Positions 50,028 through 60,496 of a DNA stretch of 64,000 nucleotides are shown piece by piece. The stretch comes from Nocardia sp. SYP-A9097. GTDB taxonomy: Bacteria > Actinomycetota > Actinomycetes > Mycobacteriales > Mycobacteriaceae. The notes beneath the pieces are model-generated. The model was given only the letters and a program-made list of their open reading frames with translations, made no database searches and was not told where the DNA came from. How positions within the stretch are numbered: position 1 is the stretch's first letter; each line of letters begins with the position of its first letter. Location of the stretch: the NCBI RefSeq assembly GCF_009649815.1, contig NZ_WJIC01000007.1, forward strand, positions 248,001-312,000, given 5' to 3'. Both the position numbers and the translations under genes were made by a program.

Positions 50028-50759
50028 TCACTCGCGCAGTAGGCCGACCAGGCGCGACCAGGCGTCTTCGGCGGCCTCCGGGCGGTACCAGTCGCGACCC
50101 GGGTAGACGAAACCATGTGGGGCGTCCTCGTAGACGACGAGTTCGTGCTCGATACCGTTGTCCGAGAGGGTCTTCTCGAGTTCGGCGCGGGCGGCGGCGT
50201 CGATGAGCGGATCCTCGCCGCCGAAGAACAGGATTACTCGACCGGTGATTCCCTCGGTCAATTCGATGGTGGGTTCGGGGGTCGAGAGCGGGATATCGGT
50301 ATTGGTGAGCCAACCCGGATAGAAGGCGGCGAGCACATTCAGTGGGAGCTGGGTGGCGGCGTAGTAGGCGACGTGGCCGCCCGCGCTGAAACCGACCATG
50401 CCGACCGAGGTCGCATCGCGGCGCTTCAGCTCGTCGATGCAGGCGGCGATATCGGCGACCACCCCGACGCGATTCAGCGTGCGCAGGAGCTCCAGTCCGC
50501 GTTCCCGGCCTTCCGGAGTCCAGTCGAGACCGGCGCGAGGTTCGGTGCGATAGAACAGATCCGGGACCAGCACGGTGACGCCGAGGGACGCGAGCCGCTC
50601 GGCCGCGGCGAGCACCGACTCGTGCTGGCCGTAGATCTCATGGCCGACAATGACTCCCGGATAGTCGCCGGGCGCTTCCGGGTGGGCGAGGTAGGCGCTC
50701 ATCACCGCGCCGTCGACGTCGATATCGATCCACTCCGTCACGATGCCTGTATCGCTCAT
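50028..50759 (-). CDS. Dienelactone hydrolase family protein
   Basis: A 243-residue alpha/beta hydrolase. It has the family's GVIVGHEIYGQHES loop. Nucleophile elbow G-F-S-A-G-G (DLH usually has Cys, here Ser), Asp in FFGGEDPLID and His in EDAPHGFVYPG complete the triad. Likely a cytosolic esterase or lactonase of unknown substrate. The ATG at 50759 is preferred; longer readings are unlike the family. It converges on azlD. Confidence 0.9.
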   Translation of the reverse strand: MSDTGIVTEWIDIDVDGAVMSAYLAHPEAPGDYPGVIVGHEIYGQHESVLAAAERLASLGVTVLVPDLFYRTEPRAGLDWTPEGRERGLELLRTLNRVGVVADIAACIDELKRRDATSVGMVGFSAGGHVAYYAATQLPLNVLAAFYPGWLTNTDIPLSTPEPTIELTEGITGRVILFFGGEDPLIDAAARAELEKTLSDNGIEHELVVYEDAPHGFVYPGRDWYRPEAAEDAWSRLVGLLRE

Positions 50760-50850
50760 GAACTCAAAGTAGCCATGGCCGCCGGGCGGCACCAATCGAA
50801 CGGCCGATCCCTGCCATCGAATGGTCGATGGCAGGGCGGTGGCGTGAAAG

Positions 50851-51525
50851 TCAGTGTGAGAGTAAAGGAATCGCGGGACCGCGGCGGCGGGCGACCGATC
50901 CGTACCGGGCATCGAGGCGCAGCCAGGTGCGGGCGGCGCGCACCCGGACGATCTCGTCCACCGAGATCCGCCGGGAATCGGTCTCCTCACCGCTGTGCGG
51001 GATGAAATCCATTGCGGCCAAGGCGAAGACGACACGCATGGGGACCTCGACCTGTTCCCCGCCGCTCGACACGGTCAGCACCGTCTGGTCGAGGAGCGAG
51101 GCGGGCGGGCCGTGGCCGGAACCGTGTTCCTGCGCCAATTCCGCTCCGCGCTCGGCCAATTCGACGAGCATGCGGGCCGGCACATCATCGATATGCGCGA
51201 AGCCGGTCTCCGGCGGCAGCGCCGAGCGCCAGGCCGAATCCATGGCATAACCGAGCGGGAACGGAGCGGCACAGTCCGGGCCGTGCAGCCCGGCCAGCAC
51301 CGTCTCCCCGCTCACGGTCACATCATCGGTGCTGAGAACCGCCACCACGGTGCGGACCGCGAGCGCCTCGAAACCGGTTCCGGCCCAGGCCGATACGTAC
51401 CGATCACCGCGGCGGCGCAGCCGGATGACCGCGCCCGGATCCAGCCGCACCGCATGGGAGATGAAGGCGGAGAGGTTTTCTCGCTCCGCGGGGTCTGGAA
51501 GGTGCAGGGTCAGTTCGCCGGACAT
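50851..51525 (-). CDS. Conserved hypothetical protein (Rv2474c-like)
   Basis: A 224-residue protein with LTLHLPDPAERENLSAFISH at the start, VIRLRRRGDRYVSAWAGTGF, and DEIVRVRAARTWLRLDARYG near the end. By content and position between a thioesterase (Rv2475c-like) and other backbone genes it corresponds to M. tuberculosis Rv2474c, of unknown function. There are no membrane segments. An ATG at 51525 is used; it lies 19 bp after the thioesterase stop, so the genes are likely cotranscribed with gdh. Confidence 0.75.
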   Translation of the reverse strand: MSGELTLHLPDPAERENLSAFISHAVRLDPGAVIRLRRRGDRYVSAWAGTGFEALAVRTVVAVLSTDDVTVSGETVLAGLHGPDCAAPFPLGYAMDSAWRSALPPETGFAHIDDVPARMLVELAERGAELAQEHGSGHGPPASLLDQTVLTVSSGGEQVEVPMRVVFALAAMDFIPHSGEETDSRRISVDEIVRVRAARTWLRLDARYGSVARRRGPAIPLLSH

Positions 51526-51544
51526 CACTGTGGTCGGACTCGGC

Positions 51545-51991
51545 TCAGTCGGCCAGCCACAGCGACAGGTAATCCCGTTCCGCGGGGTCGAGACGGCGTA
51601 GTCGCTGGGTGTCGATATCGAAGGCGGCGAGCTGGGTGGAGGCGACCACCGCGGCCGGGGAGTCCGGATCGGCCCCACCGGCACGCACCTCGTAGCCGAC
51701 GGTGAAATCGACGGCACGCAACCGCTCGATCCACATGGAGACGTCCAGTGGTGAATCCTCGTGCCGCAGCTGGCCCTTGTACTGCACACGCAGGTCCGCG
51801 AGTACACAGCCCGAGCGCAGCCGCACGGTGGGCCGGTCATCGGTGAACAGCCACGGAATGCGAGCCTCCTCCAGCAGGGTCACCATGCGGGCATGGTTGA
51901 TGTGCTGGAAGGCGTCCATATCGGACCAGCGCACCTCGACCTTGGTATGGAAGCGGACTTCCGTCTTGCCATTCAAACCGACACTCGTCAA
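51545..51991 (-). CDS. Hot-dog-fold acyl-CoA thioesterase
   Basis: A 148-residue 4HBT-type thioesterase. VRWSDMDAFQHINHARMVTL is the catalytic-helix motif, and DFTVGYEVRAGGADP is the second strand pair. It would cleave short or medium acyl-CoA in the cytosol. It starts with a TTG that overlaps the gdh stop (TTGA), so the two are translationally coupled, in the same order as Rv2476c-Rv2475c. Confidence 0.9.
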   Translation of the reverse strand: MTSVGLNGKTEVRFHTKVEVRWSDMDAFQHINHARMVTLLEEARIPWLFTDDRPTVRLRSGCVLADLRVQYKGQLRHEDSPLDVSMWIERLRAVDFTVGYEVRAGGADPDSPAAVVASTQLAAFDIDTQRLRRLDPAERDYLSLWLAD

Positions 51992-54900
51992 CGCGGTACC
52001 TCCGATTGCGCACCCACCCCGCTCACCATGCTGCGCACCTGACGCGCCGCAACCGACAGCGTGGCCAGGTCGTGGGTTCCGGACTCGAACAGCTCCGACA
52101 GGGCGGCACGGGCGCGACCCAGGCGGGACTGATTTTTCGACTCCCAGTATGCAATTTTCTCCTCGGCTGTCTCCTCCGGGTCACCGGCGGAGAGCACATC
52201 GAGGGTCAGCGAGCGCAGTGATCCGTACATATCGTCGCGCAGCGCGAGACGTGCGAGCGCATGCCAGCGATCACCGCGTTCCAGGTGGCTGACCGCCTGC
52301 AACAGCCAATCGATCTTGAGGTGATCATTGAGCGCGTAGTACAGCGCACCCACTTCCTCACCACTGCGATCGGTGATATCGGCGATATCGATCACATCGA
52401 GCAGCGGGAAGAGATTCAGCAGCCCGAACACCTCGGTCGCCAGACCGGACGGCGCACCCCGCTCGATGATCGCCCGCGACTGCTCGTTCAGCGTGTCGAT
52501 GTGATGACCGCGCAGCCAGCCCGGCACCTTGGGCGCGAGCTGACTCACCTCATTGGCGTACCGGTGGATCTCCGCGCCGACCGCGACGGGTTGCGGTCGG
52601 TTGTTGAGCAGCCAGCGCGAGGCCCGATCCAGGGTGCGCTTGGTCTCGAGTTCGAGGGCGTCCTTTATACCGGTCGATACCTCGGCCGCGCGAATGCGAT
52701 CCCACACCGAATGCAGCCCGAAAATCTGGGTGGCGGCGGTGAAGGCGCGCACCGCATCCGACGCGGTCGCCCCGATCTCCTCATTGAGCCGGTGCGCGTA
52801 GGTGATACCGCCGAGATCCACCATCTCGTTGATCAGCATGGTGGTGGTGATCTCGCGGCGTAGCCGGTGCTTCTTGATGGCCGCGCCGAAGCGGGCGCGC
52901 AGCGGGGTCGGGAAGTAGTGCGGTAGCCGCGCCGAGAAGTGCGCACTGTCCGGCAGATCGCTGGCCAGCAGATCCGTCTTGAGCGAAAGCTTCACGTGCG
53001 CCATGAGATTCGCGAGCTCCGGCGAGGTCAGACCCGTGCCCTGCTCCTGACGGAGCTTCATCTCCGCATCGCTGGGCAGCGCCTCCAGTTCACGGTCCAG
53101 GCCGCGGCGCTCCTCCAGTTCGGCGATGACGCGGTGATGCACATTGAGCATGCCCGGCGCCTCGGCCCGGGACATGCCCATCAGATAGTTCTGGGAGACG
53201 TTGTCCCGCAATACGAGTGCGGCGACCTCATCGGTCATGGAGGCCAGCAGCGGATTGCGTTCGGCTTCGGGCAGCTGACCGCTCGAGACCACACCGTCGA
53301 GCAGAACCTTGATATTGACCTCGTGGTCGGAGCAGTCCACGCCCGCGGAATTGTCGAGGGCATCGGTGTTCATCTTGCCGCCGAGACGGCAGAATTCGAT
53401 GCGGCCCAGGGCGGTCACGCCGAGATTGCCGCCCTCGCCGATCACCTTGACGCGCAGTTCATTCGCGCTCACCCGGACGGTGTCGTTGGACTTGTCGCCC
53501 ACATCCGCATTGGTCTCGGTGCTCGCCTTGATGTAGGTGCCGATACCGCCGTTCCACAGCAGCCCCACCGGGGACTTCAGAATGGCGCGAATCAATTCCG
53601 GCGGGGACAGCGCGGTGATATCGGCGGCCAGGCCGAGCACCTCACGCACCTGCTCGCTCACCGGAATGGACTTGACCGTGCGGTCGTAGACGCCACCACC
53701 GGCGCTGATCAGCGAGCGATCGTAATCGGCCCAGGACGAGCGTGGCAGCGCGAACATGCGCTCACGCTCGACGAAGGAGCGCTCCGCATCCGGGGTCGGA
53801 TCCAGGAAGATATGCCGATGGTCGAAGGCGGCGACCAGGCGGATGTGCCGGGACAGCAGCATGCCGTTGCCGAATACGTCACCGCTCATATCGCCGACGC
53901 CGACGACGGTGAAATCCGTTGTCTGGGTATCGATATCCATCTCGGCGAAGTGCCGCTTCACCGACTCCCAGGCACCGCGCGCGGTAATACCCATGGCCTT
54001 GTGGTCGTACCCCACCGAACCACCGGAGGCGAAGGCGTCACCCAGCCAGAAACCGTATTGGTTCGCGACATCATTGGCGATATCGGAGAAGGTGGCGGTG
54101 CCCTTGTCCGCCGCGACCACCAGATACGTGTCATCGGTATCGCGGCGCAGCACCTGCGCGGCCGGAATCACCTGTCCGGTAGCGCGATCCACATTGTCGG
54201 TGATATCGAGCAGACCGGAGATGAAGGTGCGATAGCAGGCCACCCCTTCGGTCTGCAGGGCTTGGCGGTCGGTGACCGGATCGGTGGTGGCGGCCGGGGG
54301 CTGCTTCACTACGAAACCGCCCTTGGCGCCGACCGGGACGATGACCGCGTTCTTCACCGCCTGCGCCTTCACCAGGCCCAGGACCTCGGTGCGGAAATCC
54401 TCGAGTCGGTCGGACCAGCGCAACCCGCCGCGCGCCACCGGACCGAACCGCAGGTGCACGCCCTCGACCCGCGGCGAGTACACGAAGATCTCGAATTGCG
54501 GTCGCGGCTTGGGCAATTCGGCGATCTCGCGCGGCTCCACCTTGAACGACAGATAGTCGCGCGAGTGGCCGTCGGCGTCGGTGACGTAGTAGTTGGTGCG
54601 CAGCGTGGCTTTGATCAATCCGAGAATGGCGCGCAGGATGCGGTCCGCGTCCAGGCTCACCACCTCGTCGATGCGGTGCCGCATAGCGTCTTCCAGCTCG
54701 CGGGCGTGACTCTCGTCCGCGGAGCGCGGATCGAAGAGCGCGGCGAACAGGTCGACGAACATGCGTGCGGCATCGGGATAGGCGAGCAGTACGCGGGTGA
54801 TATTGGCCTGGCTGTACGGGAACCCGGCCTGCTGCAGATATTTCGCGTAGGCGCGCAGGATGGAGACGGTGCGCCAGTCGAGTCCGGCGCGCAGCACCAG

Positions 54901-56889
54901 TTCATTGAGGCCGTCGGCCTCGGCGCGGCCGTACCAGAGCGCCTCGAAGGCGGTGGTGAAACGCTCACGCAGACCGCGCACCTGATCGTCGAGGGCCGTG
55001 GGGCGGGCGGAGGACTCCACCAGCTCGGCCTCCATATTCCGGTCCAGCGCCGCGCGCAACAGCTCCGGGCGGGCCAGCAGGCCGAAATCGTAGACCCACT
55101 GTTCGGGGCCGGAGTCGAACTCCAGTTGATGCGGCCGCTCGTCGATGACCTCGATGCCCAGGCTCTGCAATACCGGCAGCACCTGGCTCAGCGAGATACC
55201 GCTACCGCCGATGTAGAGCGCGAATCGCCAGGAGCCGGGCTCGGCGTCGGCATTGCGGTACAGGTACTGGGCGATACCGCCCTCGGAAAGCCGTTGCAGC
55301 CGAAGGATATCGGCGACCGCGCGGTCGGCGCGGAAATCCTCCTTGTAGCTCTCCGGGAGGGCGTCGACATAGCGCTGCACCACGGCCGGGTCCAGCACGG
55401 TGGAGTTGGCCACCTCATCGCGCAGGTGGTCTTCCCAGGTGCGGGTGGCCTCGGCGAGCAGGTGCTGAATGCGCAGCCGATTGGGTTCGGCGGTGTCGGC
55501 AATGGCGCCCACGTCGGGCAGCCGCACCGTGAAATACACACTGGCGATGTCGCTTTCGGAGACGCGCGCCGAATAGTCGATGGACTGGCCGCCGAGTTCA
55601 CGGACCAGAATGTCCTGCATCTCCAAGCGCACTCTGGTGGTGTAGCGGTCCCGTGGCAGGTAGACCATGCAGGCCACGAAGCGGCCGTAGCCATCCATGC
55701 GCATGAACAGCCGAACCTGCCGGCGCATACCGATATTCAGCACGGCGCTGGCGGTGCGGCGCAGTGCGACACCGTCGGAGGAGAAGAGTTCGGTGCGCGG
55801 GAAGGACTGGATGACCTCGAGCATCTGCTGACCGGAGAAGGAGTCCAGGTCGAATCCGCTGGCCTCGATAATCGAGCGCACGCGGCGTTCGATGACGGGG
55901 ATGTCCAGCACGTTCTCGTGCAGGGCGGTCACGGTGAAGACACCGATGAACAGGTGTTCGCCTGTGACACTGCCGGATTCGTCGATCTCGGCGACGCCGA
56001 CGAAGTACGGGTAGACCGCGCGGTGCACGGTGGCCGGGACCAAACCCTGGGTGAGCATGAGCAGCGGCTGATCGCCGGAGTTGTCCGGGACACGGAAATC
56101 GGTGCCGTCCAGCGAACCCAGTACACCCAAGCCGGTTCCGGCGGCCATAACCGACTTCGCCTGTCCGGCAACGGTGCTGCGCTCGTAGCGGGCGTAGCCG
56201 AGCGGGGTGAGGTGGCCGTCCGCGAGCCAGCGCAGCAGGTTGGCGCAATCGGTGAGATCCGTTGCGGCAAAGGGTGATGCGCCCGCCTTGGCGGCATTGT
56301 CGAGCTCATCGGCGACCCGGCTCTGCACCTCGCGCATGGCCTCGGTATCGCCGATGACCTGACGCACATCGGTGAGCACATCGGGCAGGCCTTGCGCCAC
56401 CTGGTCGAGCTGTTCGCGACTGGTGGAGGGATGCAGCTGAACGTGCATCCAGGATTCGCGCAGTCCGGTGGCGCCATTGCCGTCGACCTCATGTGGCACA
56501 GCGGTTTCCAGGCGACCCGACGCGTCGCGGGTGACCTCGAAAATGGGGTGCACGACCTCGCTGACGCTGACGCCCACGCGGCTCAGATACGAGGTGACCG
56601 ATTCGACCAGCAGCGGCATGTCCTCGGTGACCATCTGCACCGCGGCACCGAGCTCGGCATCATCCTCGGGATGGTAGACGCGCAGGCTGGCGGTGCCGAG
56701 AGTACGCTGCATGGCCAGATCGATCTGGCAGCGGAAGATCTGGGTCGAGGTCGCGGGGATCGCACAGTCGGCGTCGCCCGCGTCGACGTGACGGAAGTAC
56801 GCCTCCTCGAGTGATACGAGGTTGCCGCGCAACGAGGCGGGCAAACTCGCAGCCCACGCCGCGCTGGACAATTCGGACGAGACCGTCAT
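51988..56889 (-). CDS. gdh: NAD-specific glutamate dehydrogenase, large (L_180) class
   Basis: A 1633-residue glutamate dehydrogenase that deaminates glutamate to 2-oxoglutarate with NAD. The N-terminal third carries ACT-like regulatory segments. The catalytic core around 820-1170 has GPVARGGLRWSDRLEDFRTE, NAVIVPVGAKGGFVVKQP and DMSGDVFGNGMLLS. The C-terminal helical part follows (LGGITYAHRLNEEIG). Length equals mycobacterial Gdh, a target of the PknG/GarA nitrogen-control pathway. The ATG at 56889 follows AGGAG. The 360 bp upstream, before the ettA stop, hold its promoter and a small hairpin near 57180; no gene is seen. Confidence 0.96.
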   Translation of the reverse strand: MTVSSELSSAAWAASLPASLRGNLVSLEEAYFRHVDAGDADCAIPATSTQIFRCQIDLAMQRTLGTASLRVYHPEDDAELGAAVQMVTEDMPLLVESVTSYLSRVGVSVSEVVHPIFEVTRDASGRLETAVPHEVDGNGATGLRESWMHVQLHPSTSREQLDQVAQGLPDVLTDVRQVIGDTEAMREVQSRVADELDNAAKAGASPFAATDLTDCANLLRWLADGHLTPLGYARYERSTVAGQAKSVMAAGTGLGVLGSLDGTDFRVPDNSGDQPLLMLTQGLVPATVHRAVYPYFVGVAEIDESGSVTGEHLFIGVFTVTALHENVLDIPVIERRVRSIIEASGFDLDSFSGQQMLEVIQSFPRTELFSSDGVALRRTASAVLNIGMRRQVRLFMRMDGYGRFVACMVYLPRDRYTTRVRLEMQDILVRELGGQSIDYSARVSESDIASVYFTVRLPDVGAIADTAEPNRLRIQHLLAEATRTWEDHLRDEVANSTVLDPAVVQRYVDALPESYKEDFRADRAVADILRLQRLSEGGIAQYLYRNADAEPGSWRFALYIGGSGISLSQVLPVLQSLGIEVIDERPHQLEFDSGPEQWVYDFGLLARPELLRAALDRNMEAELVESSARPTALDDQVRGLRERFTTAFEALWYGRAEADGLNELVLRAGLDWRTVSILRAYAKYLQQAGFPYSQANITRVLLAYPDAARMFVDLFAALFDPRSADESHARELEDAMRHRIDEVVSLDADRILRAILGLIKATLRTNYYVTDADGHSRDYLSFKVEPREIAELPKPRPQFEIFVYSPRVEGVHLRFGPVARGGLRWSDRLEDFRTEVLGLVKAQAVKNAVIVPVGAKGGFVVKQPPAATTDPVTDRQALQTEGVACYRTFISGLLDITDNVDRATGQVIPAAQVLRRDTDDTYLVVAADKGTATFSDIANDVANQYGFWLGDAFASGGSVGYDHKAMGITARGAWESVKRHFAEMDIDTQTTDFTVVGVGDMSGDVFGNGMLLSRHIRLVAAFDHRHIFLDPTPDAERSFVERERMFALPRSSWADYDRSLISAGGGVYDRTVKSIPVSEQVREVLGLAADITALSPPELIRAILKSPVGLLWNGGIGTYIKASTETNADVGDKSNDTVRVSANELRVKVIGEGGNLGVTALGRIEFCRLGGKMNTDALDNSAGVDCSDHEVNIKVLLDGVVSSGQLPEAERNPLLASMTDEVAALVLRDNVSQNYLMGMSRAEAPGMLNVHHRVIAELEERRGLDRELEALPSDAEMKLRQEQGTGLTSPELANLMAHVKLSLKTDLLASDLPDSAHFSARLPHYFPTPLRARFGAAIKKHRLRREITTTMLINEMVDLGGITYAHRLNEEIGATASDAVRAFTAATQIFGLHSVWDRIRAAEVSTGIKDALELETKRTLDRASRWLLNNRPQPVAVGAEIHRYANEVSQLAPKVPGWLRGHHIDTLNEQSRAIIERGAPSGLATEVFGLLNLFPLLDVIDIADITDRSGEEVGALYYALNDHLKIDWLLQAVSHLERGDRWHALARLALRDDMYGSLRSLTLDVLSAGDPEETAEEKIAYWESKNQSRLGRARAALSELFESGTHDLATLSVAARQVRSMVSGVGAQSEVPR

Positions 56890-57252
56890 TTCGCCTGCTC
56901 CTGGGATTCGGTTCCGTAACCACTTTGACGCCGGTCCGAGAGTAGCTGGGCGGCGCATGCGCCGGGCTGAATTCCTATCAATGCCACGACGCGTCGCACG
57001 GTTCTAGCAAACCGGGCGGTATGGCCTCGTCCATAGCGTACCGGAATAACCAGGTCGTGCGCGACAAACCTTGCACCAAAAGACATTTCACGCAATAGGG
57101 CGTACGCGAAACTGTCGAGTTCGCTCTGCGATTGCCGTGCAACCAGGGGGCCAATTGATGATCATCCTGGTGAACAGCGAGCCGTCAGTTAACGGCTTGC
57201 GGGTTACGCGCGAGCGATCCGAATCGCCCGCGCGTTTGCCGGATACGCCGAC

Positions 57253-58929
<1,677 letters not shown>

Positions 58930-58939
58930 ATGGGCAAGC

Positions 58940-59386
58940 CTAACTGTGTTGAGTTGCCGGTTCTCCGGCGCGGTCGGCATCGGTGGGCGGCTGTGGCGAC
59001 GGCTCGGGGCGGTCGTTGTGGCCGAAGTGTTTACGCAGCACCGGGGCGGTGCAACGGCCCAGGTCGGGGCCGAGGGCTGTGGCGCGCATCTCGAGATCGT
59101 TGCGCTCCATACCGTCTCGGGTGGTGTACTCGTTCGAGCGGAGTTGACCGTAGGCGATGATCGGATCACCGCGCTGCAGGGACGCCTCGACACCCTCCAC
59201 GAGTTTGCGCCAGCAGTTCACTGTCAGATACAGGGTGCCACCATCGACCCATTCGCCGCTAGCCGCGTCGAAACGGCGGGTGGTGCTGGCCAGCCGGAAG
59301 CTGAGCACCTGCTCGCCATTGGGCAGTGCCCGGCGACTGGGATGGGTGACCACCCTGCCGATCACCGCGGTATTCGCCTCGTACAT
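58940..59386 (-). CDS. ssb: Single-stranded DNA-binding protein (SsbB-type)
   Basis: A 148-residue OB-fold protein. The N-terminal TAVIGRVVTHPSRRALPNGE, LYLTVNCWRKLVEGVEASLQ and RGDPIIAYGQLRSNEY match bacterial SSB. The short Pro/Asp-rich tail lacks the acidic DDDIPF-type tip of the main SSB, as in the second actinobacterial Ssb, linked to recombination or natural chromosome segregation. ATG start. It is the first gene of the ssb-ettA unit. Confidence 0.93.
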   Translation of the reverse strand: MYEANTAVIGRVVTHPSRRALPNGEQVLSFRLASTTRRFDAASGEWVDGGTLYLTVNCWRKLVEGVEASLQRGDPIIAYGQLRSNEYTTRDGMERNDLEMRATALGPDLGRCTAPVLRKHFGHNDRPEPSPQPPTDADRAGEPATQHS

Positions 59387-59536
59387 CGCTGTCCCCCTTG
59401 CCGATTCGGCTCGTCTGCTGTGGTGAATCCAGCTTGAACCGGCGAGAAGTCCGGCGACAGACCCACTTCCGCGATTGTGGATAACTCGGCGCTGTGGATA
59501 ACTACAGCGCGCGGAGACCCGGGCGCGCGGCCCCGG

Positions 59537-60496
59537 CTACAGCGTCGCTAGATCGGTATTCGCGCCGCACAATACGATCACCGGCCGCTCCCCCGACCCC
59601 GGGACATACACCCCACTCTGAATCGCGGCCAGCGCCGTCGCCCCCGCGGGCTCCACCACAATGCGGAACTCACGCCACAGATACTCCCGCGCCATCACGA
59701 TCGCGTCATCGCTGACCAGCAGCGATCGCACCGCGTACCGCTGCGCCACCTCCATGGCGATATCACCGATTCGATTGGCGCCCAGCGCATCCGAGGCCAC
59801 GCTCGACACCTGGACATCCACCGGCCGCCCGGCCGCGATCGCCCGGTGCAGGGTCGGCGCGCCATGCGGTTCCACGCCGATCACCCGTCCGCGCAGCCCC
59901 AGCGCCACCGCGACCCCGGCGACCAGCCCGCCACCACCGACCGCGACCAGCACCGGCGGCCGGCCGCGCACCTGCTCCTCTATCTCCAATCCGACCACGC
60001 CCGCACCGGCCACGATGGCGGGCAGGTCGTAGGCGTGCAGCTGCATCGCGCCGCGCTCACGGGCGAGGTGGCAGGCGTATCGGTGTGCCTCCGCGTAAGT
60101 CGTTCCGTGCCACAGCACTTCAGCCCCGTGCGACCACATAGCCGCGACCTTCGTGTGCGGAGCGGATTCCGGCACCACCACGGTGCAGGAGAGTCCGCGC
60201 AGCGCGCTTGCCAGCGCCGCGGCGATACCCGCGTTGCCGCCGGACGCGATCACCACATGGGTGACTCCCGCATCGGCCTGCAGCAGCGCGTTCAAGCATC
60301 CGCGCACCTTGAACGTCCCGCCGTGCTGCAGATACTCGAGCTTCAAACTCACCGGCACGGGTCCGCGCGGACCCAGGATCTCGGTGTGGAAGACCGGTGT
60401 CTTACGGGTCTGGCCGTGCAGCAGCCGGCGCGCGCGCCGCACATCGGATCGATAGAGCCGCTTGGGTTTCCGGGTCGCCTGGGCGACGTCACTCAC
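59537..60496 (-). CDS. Threonine/serine dehydratase-like PLP enzyme
   Basis: A 319-residue fold-type II PLP enzyme. The Schiff-base Lys is in GGTFKVRG, substrate loop in ASGGNAGIA, and the phosphate-binding glycine run in VGGGGLVAG. A terminal Cys-Gly-Ala-Asn motif (VLCGANTD) is typical of serine/threonine dehydratases. It deaminates Thr or Ser, or racemises Ser, in the cytosol. No ACT domain is present, so there is no classical isoleucine feedback. It starts at a GTG overlapping the stop of the upstream membrane protein by 4 bp. Confidence 0.88.
   Translation of the reverse strand: MSDVAQATRKPKRLYRSDVRRARRLLHGQTRKTPVFHTEILGPRGPVPVSLKLEYLQHGGTFKVRGCLNALLQADAGVTHVVIASGGNAGIAAALASALRGLSCTVVVPESAPHTKVAAMWSHGAEVLWHGTTYAEAHRYACHLARERGAMQLHAYDLPAIVAGAGVVGLEIEEQVRGRPPVLVAVGGGGLVAGVAVALGLRGRVIGVEPHGAPTLHRAIAAGRPVDVQVSSVASDALGANRIGDIAMEVAQRYAVRSLLVSDDAIVMAREYLWREFRIVVEPAGATALAAIQSGVYVPGSGERPVIVLCGANTDLATL

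Noticed and set aside
52939..56277. Open reading frame of 1112 codons on the plus strand
   Set aside because: It is antisense to gdh, whose glutamate dehydrogenase motifs and length are complete; long opposite-strand frames are expected at this GC content. The translation is Gly/Arg/His-rich without family signatures.
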